A stretch of DNA of 53,575 nucleotides from Candidatus Mediterraneibacter vanvlietii (GCA_019113645.1 DXGZ01000107.1:1-53575), one strand, 5' to 3'; counted from the stretch's first letter, positions 1-7,440 are shown. Numbers and translations are program-made. The notes: generated by a model from the sequence alone, not told the origin.

Positions 1-50
1 GATCGTATCTTATACACTGGGATTAAAAGCAGCAGGAGGATCAAGCAATT

Positions 51-533
51 ATGAGAATAAAAATAGTATCAGCTTATGACCGGGCAGAAGAAGTAAGCAA
101 GTTGTTTAAAGAATATACAGATATGCTAATTGAAAACGACAGTTCTTTCCAGAAATATTTAGATATCCAGAATTACAGTGAAGAAATAGAACATTTGGAG
201 AGCAAATACGGTTTGCCTGATGGAAGGTTATATCTGGTTTATTGTGATGAAGAATTAGCCGGCTGTATAGGACTTAGAAAAATTGACACTCAAAACTGTG
301 AAATGAAACGTCTCTATGTAAGGCCAGAATTCAGAGGACGAAAAATAGGCAATCTGTTAGTTGAGAAAATCATAGACGATGCAAAAGAGATCGGATACTC
401 TCATATGTTATTGGATACACTTCCTTTTTTGAAAAGCGCAATACATATGTATAAAAAATATGGTTTTTATGCAATAAGCAGCTATAATGACAGTCCTATG
501 GATACTTCCATATATATGAAACTTGATTTATAA
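51..533 (+). CDS. GNAT-family N-acetyltransferase
   Basis: This 160-residue protein fits a single GNAT domain, which transfers an acetyl group from acetyl-CoA to an amine; the substrate cannot be told. The acetyl-CoA pyrophosphate loop is visible as RLYVRPEFRGRKIGNLLVEK (about residues 87-106), with the R-G-R-K-I-G core, followed by the expected helix and a YKKYGF motif near the C-terminus that is typical of the last strand. An AGGAGG ribosome site precedes the ATG. The gene is much richer in A and T than the genes beyond base 1600, as is the next gene, which suggests both are acquired. The family call is firm; the physiological role is unknown. Confidence 0.9.
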   Translation: MRIKIVSAYDRAEEVSKLFKEYTDMLIENDSSFQKYLDIQNYSEEIEHLESKYGLPDGRLYLVYCDEELAGCIGLRKIDTQNCEMKRLYVRPEFRGRKIGNLLVEKIIDDAKEIGYSHMLLDTLPFLKSAIHMYKKYGFYAISSYNDSPMDTSIYMKLDL

Positions 534-587
534 ATAAATTTCACCGAAAAAACAAATATCCAGGAAACATTATTACGGAGGATATGA

Positions 588-1124
588 ATGAATAAAGAAA
601 TGACTGTAAATGGAATAAAGTATAACATAATTAAATTATTAGGAAAGGGGAAAGGTGGCTATTCCTATCTGGCAGACGATGGAACAAAAAAATACGTTTT
701 GAAGCAGATACATCATGAGCCTTGCAGTTATTATCAATTTGGAAACAAAATTGAAGCGGAAATAAGAGATTATGAGCGGTTAAAAGCAATTGGAATAAAA
801 ATTCCCGACATGATTGATGTCGATATTGAACATGAACGTATTTTGAAAGAATTTATTGATGGTGATACAATCTATCAATTGATTTTGCAGGACAGGATGA
901 AACCCATCTACGTTGAACAGCTGCGCAGTATGTGTGTGTTGTTATATGCCGCCTATACAAATATTGATTATTTTCCGACAAATTTTGTGGTTTGTAATGA
1001 AGAAATATATTATATTGATTTTGAGTGCAATGATTACATGGAAGAATGGAACTTTGAAAACTGGGGCATTAAATACTGGTCAAAGACACCGGAATTTTTG
1101 AAATATGTGGAAGAACATTCTTAA
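588..1124 (+). CDS. small protein-kinase-fold protein, possibly a divergent kinase
   Basis: The 178-residue protein has the outline of a minimal protein-kinase or aminoglycoside-phosphotransferase fold. A glycine-rich loop (LGKGKGGYSY, residues 18-27) is followed by a VLK lysine at 39 and a helix with candidate salt-bridge glutamates at 57 and 62. The catalytic loop is NIDYFPTNFVV, with Asp127 and Asn132 but no HRD or HGD histidine. The metal-binding triplet is DFE (Asp144) instead of DFG. These resemble the short RIO/TP53RK-like bacterial kinases. GGAGG lies 7 bases before the ATG, and the AT-rich composition matches the gene before it. It may phosphorylate a small molecule or protein, or be a pseudokinase; the target is unknown. 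Confidence 0.72.
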   Translation: MNKEMTVNGIKYNIIKLLGKGKGGYSYLADDGTKKYVLKQIHHEPCSYYQFGNKIEAEIRDYERLKAIGIKIPDMIDVDIEHERILKEFIDGDTIYQLILQDRMKPIYVEQLRSMCVLLYAAYTNIDYFPTNFVVCNEEIYYIDFECNDYMEEWNFENWGIKYWSKTPEFLKYVEEHS

Positions 1125-1221
1125 CCTGAAATTCTGGCAGGTATTCAGGATTCGGAAGAATTAAAAAATATGGAGGCAGATTATACCATGATCCGGCTTC
1201 TGAGATTGCAGCAGGTGAAAT

Positions 1222-1250
1222 CAGGGAGTGGAAAGATAGTTCACTCCCTG
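1222..1250 (-). terminator. inverted repeat at the end of the minus-strand Cys/His gene
   Basis: CAGGGAGTG (1222-1230) and CACTCCCTG (1242-1250) form a perfect 9-base-pair stem with an 11-base loop. The stem begins in the stop codon of the minus-strand gene that ends at 1241. There is no good T run on either strand, so this is only a weak candidate for an intrinsic terminator between two convergent genes. Confidence 0.4.
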
Positions 1251-1468
1251 TTCCTCTCCGGCATGCAGTGAGCACATCCGTTTCGCTGGATTCCAAGAAC
1301 AGATGCGAACAGTACGGCTTCCGCATAGGTATCGCAGGAAAAGATATGATCAGTATCTATTTTGTCGATACAGCACAGCGGTGATTCACGGTCAAGATCG
1401 TGGATTTCCCCTGTGTTTTTATTTAAGATAAATTGTTTTCCGTTGAAGGGTGCATCAGTGCGCCTCAT
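1241..1468 (-). CDS. small Cys/His-rich protein, Ada-like metal-site pattern
   Basis: This 75-residue protein reads FILNKNTGEIHDLDRESP early and ends GCAHCMPERNRE. The layout N-x-x-T-x-x-x-H (His23), a Cys pair (32-33), an EA-containing helix, then C65-x-x-C68 is that of the small Ada-type or HxxxC...CxxC metal-binding modules that accompany nucleases and SLH proteins. An AAGGAG site sits 8 bases before the ATG at 1468; a GTG at 1477 overlaps that site and is less likely. It runs against its neighbours. I recall similar stand-alone small proteins in Lachnospiraceae, but no function is known. Metal binding is inferred only from residue spacing. Confidence 0.7.
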   Translation of the reverse strand: MRRTDAPFNGKQFILNKNTGEIHDLDRESPLCCIDKIDTDHIFSCDTYAEAVLFASVLGIQRNGCAHCMPERNRE

Positions 1469-1622
1469 ATGGATCACTCCTTTTGAGATTATTTTGCAGA
1501 GCGGCAGCAGGATCGATGAACTGCGGCAGCTCCATAAACATTTCCATTATACATTTGCACTGCCGGAAGATCAAGAGATGTTAAAGAATGAAATAATAGT
1601 AACAGAAATCAGGGGGGATGAA

Positions 1623-2525
1623 ATGCGTACAGAAGAAGAAATGTTTCATATCATTATACATGCTGCGGAAACGGATGACCGCGTCCTGGCGGCATACATG
1701 AAGGGATCGCGGGCAAACCCGAATGTCCCGCGGGATATTTATCAGGATTTTGATATCATGTATGTGGTGAAAGAGACAGAAAGTTTCCGGGAGGATTTAT
1801 CGTGGATGGAGCCTTTTGGGAAGGTCATCTTAAAACAGGAGCAGGACGATGATTTTGGATACGGGGAGCGTTTCGGGCTGCGCAGCAATTATGATCAGAC
1901 CTATTCCTGGCTGGTGATGTTTGAGGACGGCAACCGGATTGACATTGGCGTTGAGACTGAAGAGGCCATGCGGAAGGGGAATAACAGGAATAAGCTTTTC
2001 GTCCCGTTGTTGGATAAAACAGGATGTCTGCCAGAGCTTCCCGCGCCGACTGATGAAGAGTTCCATGTGAAGAAGCCCGGAGAACGAAGATTCCGCGGAT
2101 GCTGCAATGAGTTTTACTGGTCACTCTGCGATGTGGTGAAGGGAATCCTGCGGGATGAGCTCCCCTTTGCCATGTCGACTTATTATTCGGGGCCGCATCA
2201 GATGCTTGAAATCATGCTGGGCTGGTATGTCGGGGGCAGAACGGATTATGCTGTCTCCTGCGGGAAGCTGAATAAGTATTTTAGGCGGTATCTTCCGGAG
2301 AAGATTTATCTGCTGTATCTGCAGACGTTTCCGGACAGCAGCTATGAACATTTCCGGCAGGCGATCAAAGCTGCGTGCAGACTGTTCCGTGAGACAGCGG
2401 TTTCGGTCGCAGAGGATCTCGGGGGTACATATCCGGAGGAATATGAGCGGGGATTTCAGCAGTATGTTGAGATTATGAAGTTTATGAAAAGAGACGAGGT
2501 TCAGGATTGCTGGGAAAACAGTTAA
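1623..2525 (+). CDS. aminoglycoside 6-adenylyltransferase-like nucleotidyltransferase (AadE/ANT(6) family)
   Basis: The 300-residue product has the length of AadE/ANT(6) enzymes, which transfer AMP from ATP to the 6-hydroxyl of streptomycin. The nucleotidyltransferase signature is GSRANPNVPRDIYQDFDI (residues 28-45), with metal-binding Asp42 and Asp44; a third acidic residue is supplied by RIDIGVE (Asp107). The all-helical C-terminal half (YWSLCDVVKGILRDELPFAM, YYSGPHQMLEIMLGWYVGG) follows the family pattern. I chose the ATG at 1623 because GGGGGGATGAA precedes it; the frame is open back to 1362, but that part overlaps the minus-strand gene. It has no mobile-element neighbours. Whether it modifies a drug cannot be judged from sequence; chromosomal relatives of unknown substrate are common. 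Confidence 0.88.
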   Translation: MRTEEEMFHIIIHAAETDDRVLAAYMKGSRANPNVPRDIYQDFDIMYVVKETESFREDLSWMEPFGKVILKQEQDDDFGYGERFGLRSNYDQTYSWLVMFEDGNRIDIGVETEEAMRKGNNRNKLFVPLLDKTGCLPELPAPTDEEFHVKKPGERRFRGCCNEFYWSLCDVVKGILRDELPFAMSTYYSGPHQMLEIMLGWYVGGRTDYAVSCGKLNKYFRRYLPEKIYLLYLQTFPDSSYEHFRQAIKAACRLFRETAVSVAEDLGGTYPEEYERGFQQYVEIMKFMKRDEVQDCWENS

Positions 2526-2732
2526 ATATTGTGATAAAAACACGAAATATCTTCCTTTTATTTCATGATATCAGAACTTATAATATCGATTAGAACTGGT
2601 CACATGCATGAAAGGCCAGGAGGAATGTATTATACGAAACGTTATCAATCTGAACAAAAATTGGAGATTCATGTAATTTCTTTGAGGCTGATTACAATAT
2701 GGAAAAAGAATGAAAGTTTTTATAAGCAATAC

Positions 2733-2767
2733 AAAATGGACATCAGAGCAGTGCTGGTGTCCATTTT
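2733..2767 (+). terminator. hairpin, probable intrinsic terminator
   Basis: AAAATGGACA (2733-2742) and TGTCCATTTT (2758-2767) make a perfect 10-base-pair stem around a 15-base loop. The arms are A-rich on the left and T-rich on the right, so it could work in both directions. It lies between the adenylyltransferase gene and the promoter of the next operon. Confidence 0.6.
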
Positions 2768-2793
2768 GCTCTTTAAAAAGAAATAAGAAAGAA

Positions 2794-2822
2794 ATGACAG
2801 AAAATTACTGGAATGGTATAAT
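2794..2822 (+). promoter_or_regulatory. sigma-A-type promoter for the Nudix/nitrilase operon
   Basis: ATGACA (2794-2799), a 17-base spacer and a perfect TATAAT (2817-2822) lie about 55 bases before the Nudix start codon. The elements and spacing match the vegetative consensus closely. Confidence 0.75.
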
Positions 2823-2877
2823 AACAGAAAACATTTAATAGAAAATCCAAAGGAGAAATGAACAGGGAGGAATCAGG

Positions 2878-3414
2878 ATGATTATTCCGGAAGTATTAGA
2901 ATCAGAAGAGGTATACAAAGGCAAGATTATAACAATAAAGCGGGACACACTGACCCGCGGGGACGGAAAAAACTTTGTAAGAGAGACAGCTGTATCCAGC
3001 GATGCAGTCGCAGTCGTGGCAATAGATGAGCAGGGGAGGATTCTCCTGATCCGCCAGTACCGGCATCCCATGGGACGCCCGGTCTGGGAGATCCCGGCGG
3101 GCAAGATGGATGTGGACGGAGAGCAGCCGGAGGAGACAGCGATCCGCGAGCTTCAGGAAGAAACAGATACAACAGCAGAGAGTGTGGAACTGCTGACATT
3201 GTTTCTGAATTCCGCAGGGTGGACGAATGAGAAAACCTATGTTTATCTGGCAAAGGGATTAAGAGATGTTCCGGAGTTCCAGAGAGAAAATGAGGAAGCG
3301 GATATTGAGAAGAAATGGGTCTCCCTGGAAGATGCATACGAAATGGTCATAACAGGAGAGCTTGACGATGCGAAGACAGTGATCGGCATCCTGCTGGCCA
3401 AAGACCGGAAGTAA
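2878..3414 (+). CDS. Nudix hydrolase, ADP-ribose pyrophosphatase type
   Basis: The 178-residue length and layout match the YqkG/NudF ADP-ribose pyrophosphatases, which split ADP-ribose into AMP and ribose 5-phosphate. The N-terminal strand segment (residues 8-55) is followed by RQYRHPMGRPVWEIPAGKMD, the family's substrate-side signature, and then the Nudix box ending IRELQEETD (residues 89-97). The box is odd in two ways: there is one extra residue between the first Gly75 and the following Glu82, and the usual EETG reads EETD. The metal-binding REL..EE core is intact. GGGAGG precedes the ATG, and the nitrilase gene starts 5 bases after the stop, so the two are cotranscribed. Confidence 0.9.
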   Translation: MIIPEVLESEEVYKGKIITIKRDTLTRGDGKNFVRETAVSSDAVAVVAIDEQGRILLIRQYRHPMGRPVWEIPAGKMDVDGEQPEETAIRELQEETDTTAESVELLTLFLNSAGWTNEKTYVYLAKGLRDVPEFQRENEEADIEKKWVSLEDAYEMVITGELDDAKTVIGILLAKDRK

Positions 3415-3419
3415 GACAG

Positions 3420-4298
3420 ATGAATTTGAAAATAGCTCTGCTGCAGATCGCACCCTGCGGCTCATTGGAGAAAAATCTGGAAAAAGGAATTGAATATTGC
3501 CGCAAAGCAAAGGAGATGAGTGCGGACATTGCTCTTTTCCCCGAGATGTGGAGCAATGGATATGATATTTGTGAGCGTCCTCCTGAAGAATGGAAGGATG
3601 AGGCGGTTCCCGGAGACAGTGAGTTTGTCCATGCATTCGGCGAGGCTGCCGGGGAACTGCAGATGGCAGTCGGAATCACACTCCTGGAGAAGAGGGAGGA
3701 AGGCGTGTGCAATACACTGATTCTCTTTGACCGGTTCGGGAAGAGACAGCTTACTTACGCCAAAGTCCATACGTGCGATTTCGGCGCGGAGAAGGATCTG
3801 CTGCCGGGAGGGCAGTTTTATACCGTGGATCTGGATACCCGATGCGGAAATGTGAAGGTGGGAGCAATGATCTGTTATGACCGCGAGTTCCCGGAAAGCG
3901 CCAGAATCCTGATGCTTCAGGGAGCGGAGCTGATTCTTGTTCCGAATGCCTGTCCGATGGAGATCAACCGCCTCTCCCAGCTTCGTGCAAGAAGTTTTGA
4001 AAATATGCTGGCAGTCGCCACGTGCAATTATCCGGATACTGTACCGGACTGCAACGGGAGATCGACGGTATTTGACGGTGTGGCTTATCTTCCGGATATG
4101 GAAGGATCGCGGGATACCTGTATCCTGGAAACCGGAGGTGCGGAAGGCATCTATATGGCGGAACTTGATCTGCACCAGCTCAGGGAGTATCGGAGATCAG
4201 AAGTGCATGGCAATGCTTACCGTCATCCGCGGCTGTACGGGATGCTGACAGAAAAGGAAATCCGGGAGCCGTTTATCAGAGCGGATTACCGCGAATAG
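3420..4298 (+). CDS. carbon-nitrogen hydrolase (nitrilase superfamily)
   Basis: The 292-residue protein carries the complete nitrilase-superfamily triad: Glu42 in LFPEMW, Lys115 in YAKVH and nucleophile Cys152 in GAMICYDREFPES. Such enzymes hydrolyse non-peptide amide or nitrile carbon-nitrogen bonds. The sequence resembles the amidase branch (omega-amidase, N-carbamoyl or beta-ureidopropionase types) more than true nitrilases. The substrate is not known. It is directly downstream of the Nudix gene and probably translated from the same message. Nudix enzymes and some nitrilase relatives are known metabolite-repair enzymes, so a shared housecleaning role is a reasonable guess but unproven. Confidence 0.88.
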   Translation: MNLKIALLQIAPCGSLEKNLEKGIEYCRKAKEMSADIALFPEMWSNGYDICERPPEEWKDEAVPGDSEFVHAFGEAAGELQMAVGITLLEKREEGVCNTLILFDRFGKRQLTYAKVHTCDFGAEKDLLPGGQFYTVDLDTRCGNVKVGAMICYDREFPESARILMLQGAELILVPNACPMEINRLSQLRARSFENMLAVATCNYPDTVPDCNGRSTVFDGVAYLPDMEGSRDTCILETGGAEGIYMAELDLHQLREYRRSEVHGNAYRHPRLYGMLTEKEIREPFIRADYRE

Positions 4299-4358
4299 AA
4301 AAAGTATTGAATGAAAAGAACGATGATGAGAAATGTTGATTGAGAAGGAGGCTGCAGA

Positions 4359-4916
4359 ATGATCGTATTTGAAAAGGCAGGAAAAGACAATACCGAAGAA
4401 ACAATAAAAATAGCTGTTGAGAGGGCGCAGAAGCTCAACACTTCCATAGTTATAGCGTCAAATACAGGGTACACAGCAGGCACGTTGGTCCGTTTTCTTG
4501 AAGAAAATAAGATCGAGCTGCCAGTGGTTGTTGTGACAGCGGTTTACGGGATGCCGAAACCGGGAGAGAATCAGTTCCCGGAGGACCAGCGAAAAGAGCT
4601 GAAAAGCAAAGGGGTAGAGATTGTCACTGCAGCTCATGCGCTGAGCGGGGCGGAGCGCAGCTTCTCTAACCGCTTCCATGGACAGGGGCCGATTGAGATT
4701 ATGGCGCATACACTCCGGATGCTCTCCCAGGGAGTGAAGGTTGGAGTCGAGTGTGCGACAATGGCTCTTGACGCAGGAGCTGTGCCGTATGGAACGTCTG
4801 TCGTATCAGTGGGCGGTACGGGAAGAGGCGCGGATTCCGCGATCGTGACCACACCGGCGTACACTCACAGTATCCTGGATACAAAGATCCATGAGATTCT
4901 GTGTAAGCCGTATTGA
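4359..4916 (+). CDS. pyruvate-kinase C-terminal-domain-like protein
   Basis: This 185-residue protein consists of one domain that resembles the C-terminal alpha/beta domain of pyruvate kinase (PF02887-like), without any catalytic barrel. The pattern of strand-turn-helix segments (TSIVIASNTGYTAGTLVRFL; LPVVVVTAVYG) and the late glycine-rich stretch VSVGGTGRGADSAIVTTPAY are characteristic of the stand-alone family. AAGGAGG lies 8 bases upstream of the ATG. It is placed with DUF2200 and alcohol dehydrogenase genes. A regulatory or ligand-binding role is possible; no enzymatic activity is established that I know of. Confidence 0.82.
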   Translation: MIVFEKAGKDNTEETIKIAVERAQKLNTSIVIASNTGYTAGTLVRFLEENKIELPVVVVTAVYGMPKPGENQFPEDQRKELKSKGVEIVTAAHALSGAERSFSNRFHGQGPIEIMAHTLRMLSQGVKVGVECATMALDAGAVPYGTSVVSVGGTGRGADSAIVTTPAYTHSILDTKIHEILCKPY

Positions 4917-4981
4917 TAATTAATATAGTAACAGTACGGTTCATGGAATTATTATCTGATAAGAAGAGGCGAGACTGTCTT

Positions 4982-5335
4982 ATGGAAAAGAATAAAATAT
5001 ATACAATGAAGTTTGCCAAGATATATCCCTTGCTCGTCCAGAAGGCGGAACGGAAAAACCGGACCAGACAGGAAGTAGATACGATCATCTTCTGGCTTAC
5101 GGGATATGATGAAAAAGGGCTGGCAGAACAGTTGGAACAGGATGCGGATTATGAGACGTTTTTTAATAATGCGCCCTGTATCAACCCGAACTGTTCCCTG
5201 ATCAAAGGCAAGATATGCGGAATCGCTGTGGAATCCATTGAAGATCCGCTGGTGCAGAAAGCCAGATATCTGGACAAACTGATCGATGAGCTGGCAAGGG
5301 GAAAATCTATGGAAAAGATATTGCGGAAAGCGTGA
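4982..5335 (+). CDS. DUF2200 family protein
   Basis: The 117-residue product matches the small DUF2200 family: MEKNKIYTMKFAKIYPLLVQ at the start, then KNRTRQEVDTIIFWLTGY and a middle section with CINPNCSLIKGKICG. The frame is open back to 4913, but the family normally starts with the MKF..YPLLV segment, so the ATG at 4982 is chosen even though its ribosome site (AGAGGCG) is weak and rather distant. The function of the family is unknown. The gene is followed 19 bases later by the alcohol dehydrogenase, suggesting cotranscription. Confidence 0.85.
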   Translation: MEKNKIYTMKFAKIYPLLVQKAERKNRTRQEVDTIIFWLTGYDEKGLAEQLEQDADYETFFNNAPCINPNCSLIKGKICGIAVESIEDPLVQKARYLDKLIDELARGKSMEKILRKA

Positions 5336-5354
5336 AAAGCGAGGTGAGCGCAGG

Positions 5355-6395
5355 ATGAAAGCGGTTGTTTACAACGGAAATGGGAAGATATCACTGGAAG
5401 AGCGTCCTGTACCGAAGATTCAGGATGAGAGAGATGCTGTGATACAGGTTACGCTCACGACAATCTGTTCCAGTGACATACATATAAAACACGGAACAGT
5501 GCCGAGAGCCGTCCCGGGAACGATTCTCGGACATGAGTTTGTGGGCCGGGTGGTTGAGACCGGGAATGCGGTGAAGAAAGTAAAGCCTGGCGACCGGGTG
5601 GCAGTTAATGTGGAGACCTTCTGCGGCGACTGCTTCTACTGTAAAAGAGGATTCGTGAACAACTGCACAGATGAACACGGCGGATGGGCGCTCGGATGCC
5701 GCATTGATGGCGGGCAGGCGGAATATGCGAGAATTCCGTTTGCAGATAACGGGCTTACCGTCATACCGGATCATGTGACTGATGAACAGGCGCTTTTCAA
5801 CGGAGATATTCTCTCGACTGGTTACTGGGCTGCGAAAATCGGTGAGATCCATCCGGCAGATACGGTCGCGGTGATCGGAGCAGGACCGACCGGACTGTGC
5901 ACCATGCTCTGCGCCCGCCTGTATACGCCTGCCAGGATCATTGCCATTGATACAGATGAATACAGATTGAATCTGGCGAGAGAAAAAGGTCTGGCTGATC
6001 TCACGCTTGTGGCAGGAAGAGATGACCTGGAAGAGCGGATCATGGAAGTGTCCGGAGGAAGAGGCGCGGATACGGTGTTTGAGGTGGCTGGCGGAGCTGA
6101 CACCTTCCAGACAGCGTGGAAGATCGCGAGACCGAATGCTGTCGTTGTAGTCGTGGCAATGTACGAAGAGCCGCAGATGATTCCGCTGCCGGATATGTAC
6201 GGAAAGAATCTGACATTTAAAACAGGGGGCGTTGACGGAAGTTATTGCCAGGAGATCATGGATCTGACTGCATGCGGGAAGCTGGATACTGACTTCCTCA
6301 TCACACATCGGTGCGGGCTGGATCAGATAATGGAAGCCTATGATGTGTTTGAGAACAAGAAGGATCATGTAATCAAGTATGCTGTAACTCTGTGA
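5355..6395 (+). CDS. zinc-dependent alcohol dehydrogenase (MDR family)
   Basis: This is a 346-residue medium-chain dehydrogenase/reductase. Catalytic-zinc ligands are Cys38 (TTICSSD) and the His60-Glu61 pair in LGHEF. The structural zinc lobe is intact, with Cys90, Cys93, Cys96 and Cys104. The Rossmann fold begins at AVIGAGPTGL, and the following IIAIDTDEYRL has an acidic residue at the end of the second strand, which favours NAD over NADP (inference). The ATG at 5355 is preceded by GAGGTGAG; an upstream open frame to 5286 would overlap the DUF2200 gene and lacks support. The likely substrate is a secondary alcohol, butanediol or sugar alcohol; I cannot choose among these. Confidence 0.92.
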   Translation: MKAVVYNGNGKISLEERPVPKIQDERDAVIQVTLTTICSSDIHIKHGTVPRAVPGTILGHEFVGRVVETGNAVKKVKPGDRVAVNVETFCGDCFYCKRGFVNNCTDEHGGWALGCRIDGGQAEYARIPFADNGLTVIPDHVTDEQALFNGDILSTGYWAAKIGEIHPADTVAVIGAGPTGLCTMLCARLYTPARIIAIDTDEYRLNLAREKGLADLTLVAGRDDLEERIMEVSGGRGADTVFEVAGGADTFQTAWKIARPNAVVVVVAMYEEPQMIPLPDMYGKNLTFKTGGVDGSYCQEIMDLTACGKLDTDFLITHRCGLDQIMEAYDVFENKKDHVIKYAVTL

Positions 6396-6423
6396 GTATT
6401 ATGATTCCAAAAGGATAGGAAGA

Positions 6424-6891
6424 ATGAAAAGAAAGAGAATTATCATCACTTTATCAGTTGTTGCTGCTGTTTTGGTGATTTTGTTCGGTAGAATTGTTAT
6501 ACGAAATCGGCTGAACGATTATTCCCATATTCTCAGGTTAAACTGGAATTTGATATTGCCTTCAGATTCCGGCTGTTCAGAAATTTACAGCGATGATTCC
6601 GGTCCCAGTTTTCACGGGGACGGCATTCGTTATCATGTTTTCAATTATGAAGACGAGACTGCGATAGATACGATGGTTGATTGGCAGTTGACGGAAGGAA
6701 AGACAAGATTTCGGATGAATTATTCGGAGGCAGTCGCCGAGTGGCTGGACAGCATTAATGTTCCGGATGATTGGCGGCCGGAGTATGAGGATTGTTCTTT
6801 CTGGTATCAGCAGAAGTATGGTGGAGACGAGATGATAATATTGCAGGATAAAAATCAAAAGAATTTGTATGTAGCGGAATCATTTATCTAG
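6424..6891 (+). CDS. hypothetical membrane-anchored small protein
   Basis: I do not recognise this 155-residue protein. It starts with lysine/arginine residues and one hydrophobic helix (about residues 6-23), then a polar region of about 130 residues likely to lie outside the membrane. The soluble part is rich in Asp, Tyr and Trp (DWRPEYEDCSFWYQQKYGG). Lipoprotein cysteine is absent, so the helix is probably a membrane anchor. AAAGGATAGGA precedes the ATG. It follows the alcohol dehydrogenase by 28 bases but is more AT-rich, and it ends before a long non-coding region. Confidence 0.6.
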   Translation: MKRKRIIITLSVVAAVLVILFGRIVIRNRLNDYSHILRLNWNLILPSDSGCSEIYSDDSGPSFHGDGIRYHVFNYEDETAIDTMVDWQLTEGKTRFRMNYSEAVAEWLDSINVPDDWRPEYEDCSFWYQQKYGGDEMIILQDKNQKNLYVAESFI

Positions 6892-6911
6892 AGAATATAA
6901 ATGCTCTGTAC

Positions 6912-6940
6912 TTTACAAAGCAACAGCTATGTGTTAGTAT
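6912..6940 (+). promoter_or_regulatory. sigma-A-type promoter in the non-coding region
   Basis: TTTACA (6912-6917) is followed after 17 bases by TAGTAT (6935-6940), with a TG one base before it as in extended -10 promoters. A transcript would start near 6947. No intact gene follows for 490 bases. Confidence 0.6.
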
Positions 6941-6946
6941 GAAAAA

Positions 6947-7224
6947 AGTTTAAGCAAGGGAGGTGGCTTGATGTCGGCTATTCACAGATAATAAGGACGA
7001 TAAACAGATCTCATCATTCAGTAATTGCGATGGGTTTATTTGTTGTACCTGTTTGTGGATAGTTTCATCAGGCTGACTTTGATTTAAGGGCAGTTTTTAT
7101 TTGTGCTGCCCGTGAAAATACAGAACAAGTGTTATCAGTCGAAGATAACGCTTGTGCAGTCTGTCGAAAAAGACACTTTGAACAGGTATGCGGATGACTC
7201 AGCGCAATGAGCCATCCGTTTTTT
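6947..7224 (+). ncRNA. candidate structured RNA or decayed type-I toxin locus
   Basis: From the promoter at 6912-6940 to the terminator at 7191-7224 lies a possible transcript of roughly 280 bases without a plausible gene. It contains a strong ribosome-binding site (GGGAGGTGG, 6959-6967) four bases before an ATG at 6971 that opens only six codons. A GGGCAG/CTGCCC hairpin (7088-7111) and a 12-base-pair hairpin (7125-7136 with 7144-7155, loop of 7) follow. A promoter, the GGGAGGTGG leader and a short frame are features of holin-like type-I toxin genes, here apparently broken; alternatively it is a small RNA. No function is claimed. Confidence 0.35.
7191..7224 (+). terminator. intrinsic terminator
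   Basis: CGGATG-A-CTCA (7191-7201) pairs with TGAG-C-CATCCG (7208-7218) with one internal mismatch, and six T residues follow directly (7219-7224). It is well formed and lies in the non-coding region. Confidence 0.8.
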
Positions 7225-7440
7225 GTATTGTCGATGAGCCAAAGCCCGGGCTTGTCCGAGATCTTGGCGATCGCTTACAATCCCGGAATGTGCCTTTTGG
7301 CATTTCCGGGGATTTCGTCCTTATAATCCGGAGCATCAGGGATCAGCAGAGGAATTCCTGATGTCAGAAGAACTCTGCGAATATAGCATTCTCTTTCCAG
7401 CGGGAGGGGGATTTTGGAAAACGGATAAGGAGATATTGAC
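7225..7440 (+). other. intergenic region before the RNHCP genes
   Basis: This region has no gene. It contains a hairpin with a TTTT loop (CCCGGAA at 7282-7288 with TTCCGGG at 7304-7310, plus five further inner pairs) and a second inverted repeat around the two CATCAGG/CCTGATG copies near 7333-7363. No clear promoter was found, although the RNHCP gene must have one. Confidence 0.5.

Larger units (their letters stand above)
2526..2877 (+). other. intergenic region, AT-rich, no convincing gene
   Basis: This 352-base stretch separates the adenylyltransferase gene from the Nudix operon. It holds a hairpin (2733-2767) and the Nudix promoter (2794-2822). A 52-codon frame with an AGGAGG in front (2628-2786) runs straight through the hairpin and has no recognisable product, so I do not call it a gene. 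Confidence 0.6.

Noticed and set aside
1137-1240. Possible gene remnant behind the kinase-like gene
   Set aside because: A short stretch reads as sensible peptide in one frame, but it is too short to assign and overlaps the end of the minus-strand gene.
1362-1622. N-terminal extension of the adenylyltransferase frame
   Set aside because: The extension overlaps the minus-strand Cys/His gene and its ribosome site. The family starts at the ATG at 1623, which has a strong site.
2628-2786. 52-codon frame with AGGAGG ahead of its ATG
   Set aside because: It runs through a perfect terminator-like hairpin, has a low-complexity Lys/Ile-rich product with no recognisable family, and ends just before the next promoter.
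5391-6368. Long open frame on the minus strand opposite the alcohol dehydrogenase gene
   Set aside because: The opposite strand encodes a complete, well-recognised enzyme. The antisense product has no domain and His/Ser/Arg-rich composition typical of antisense frames.
7162-7168. TGTCGAA, a single 0A-box-like sequence
   Set aside because: A single 7-base match is expected by chance in a window of this size, and no sporulation gene follows it.
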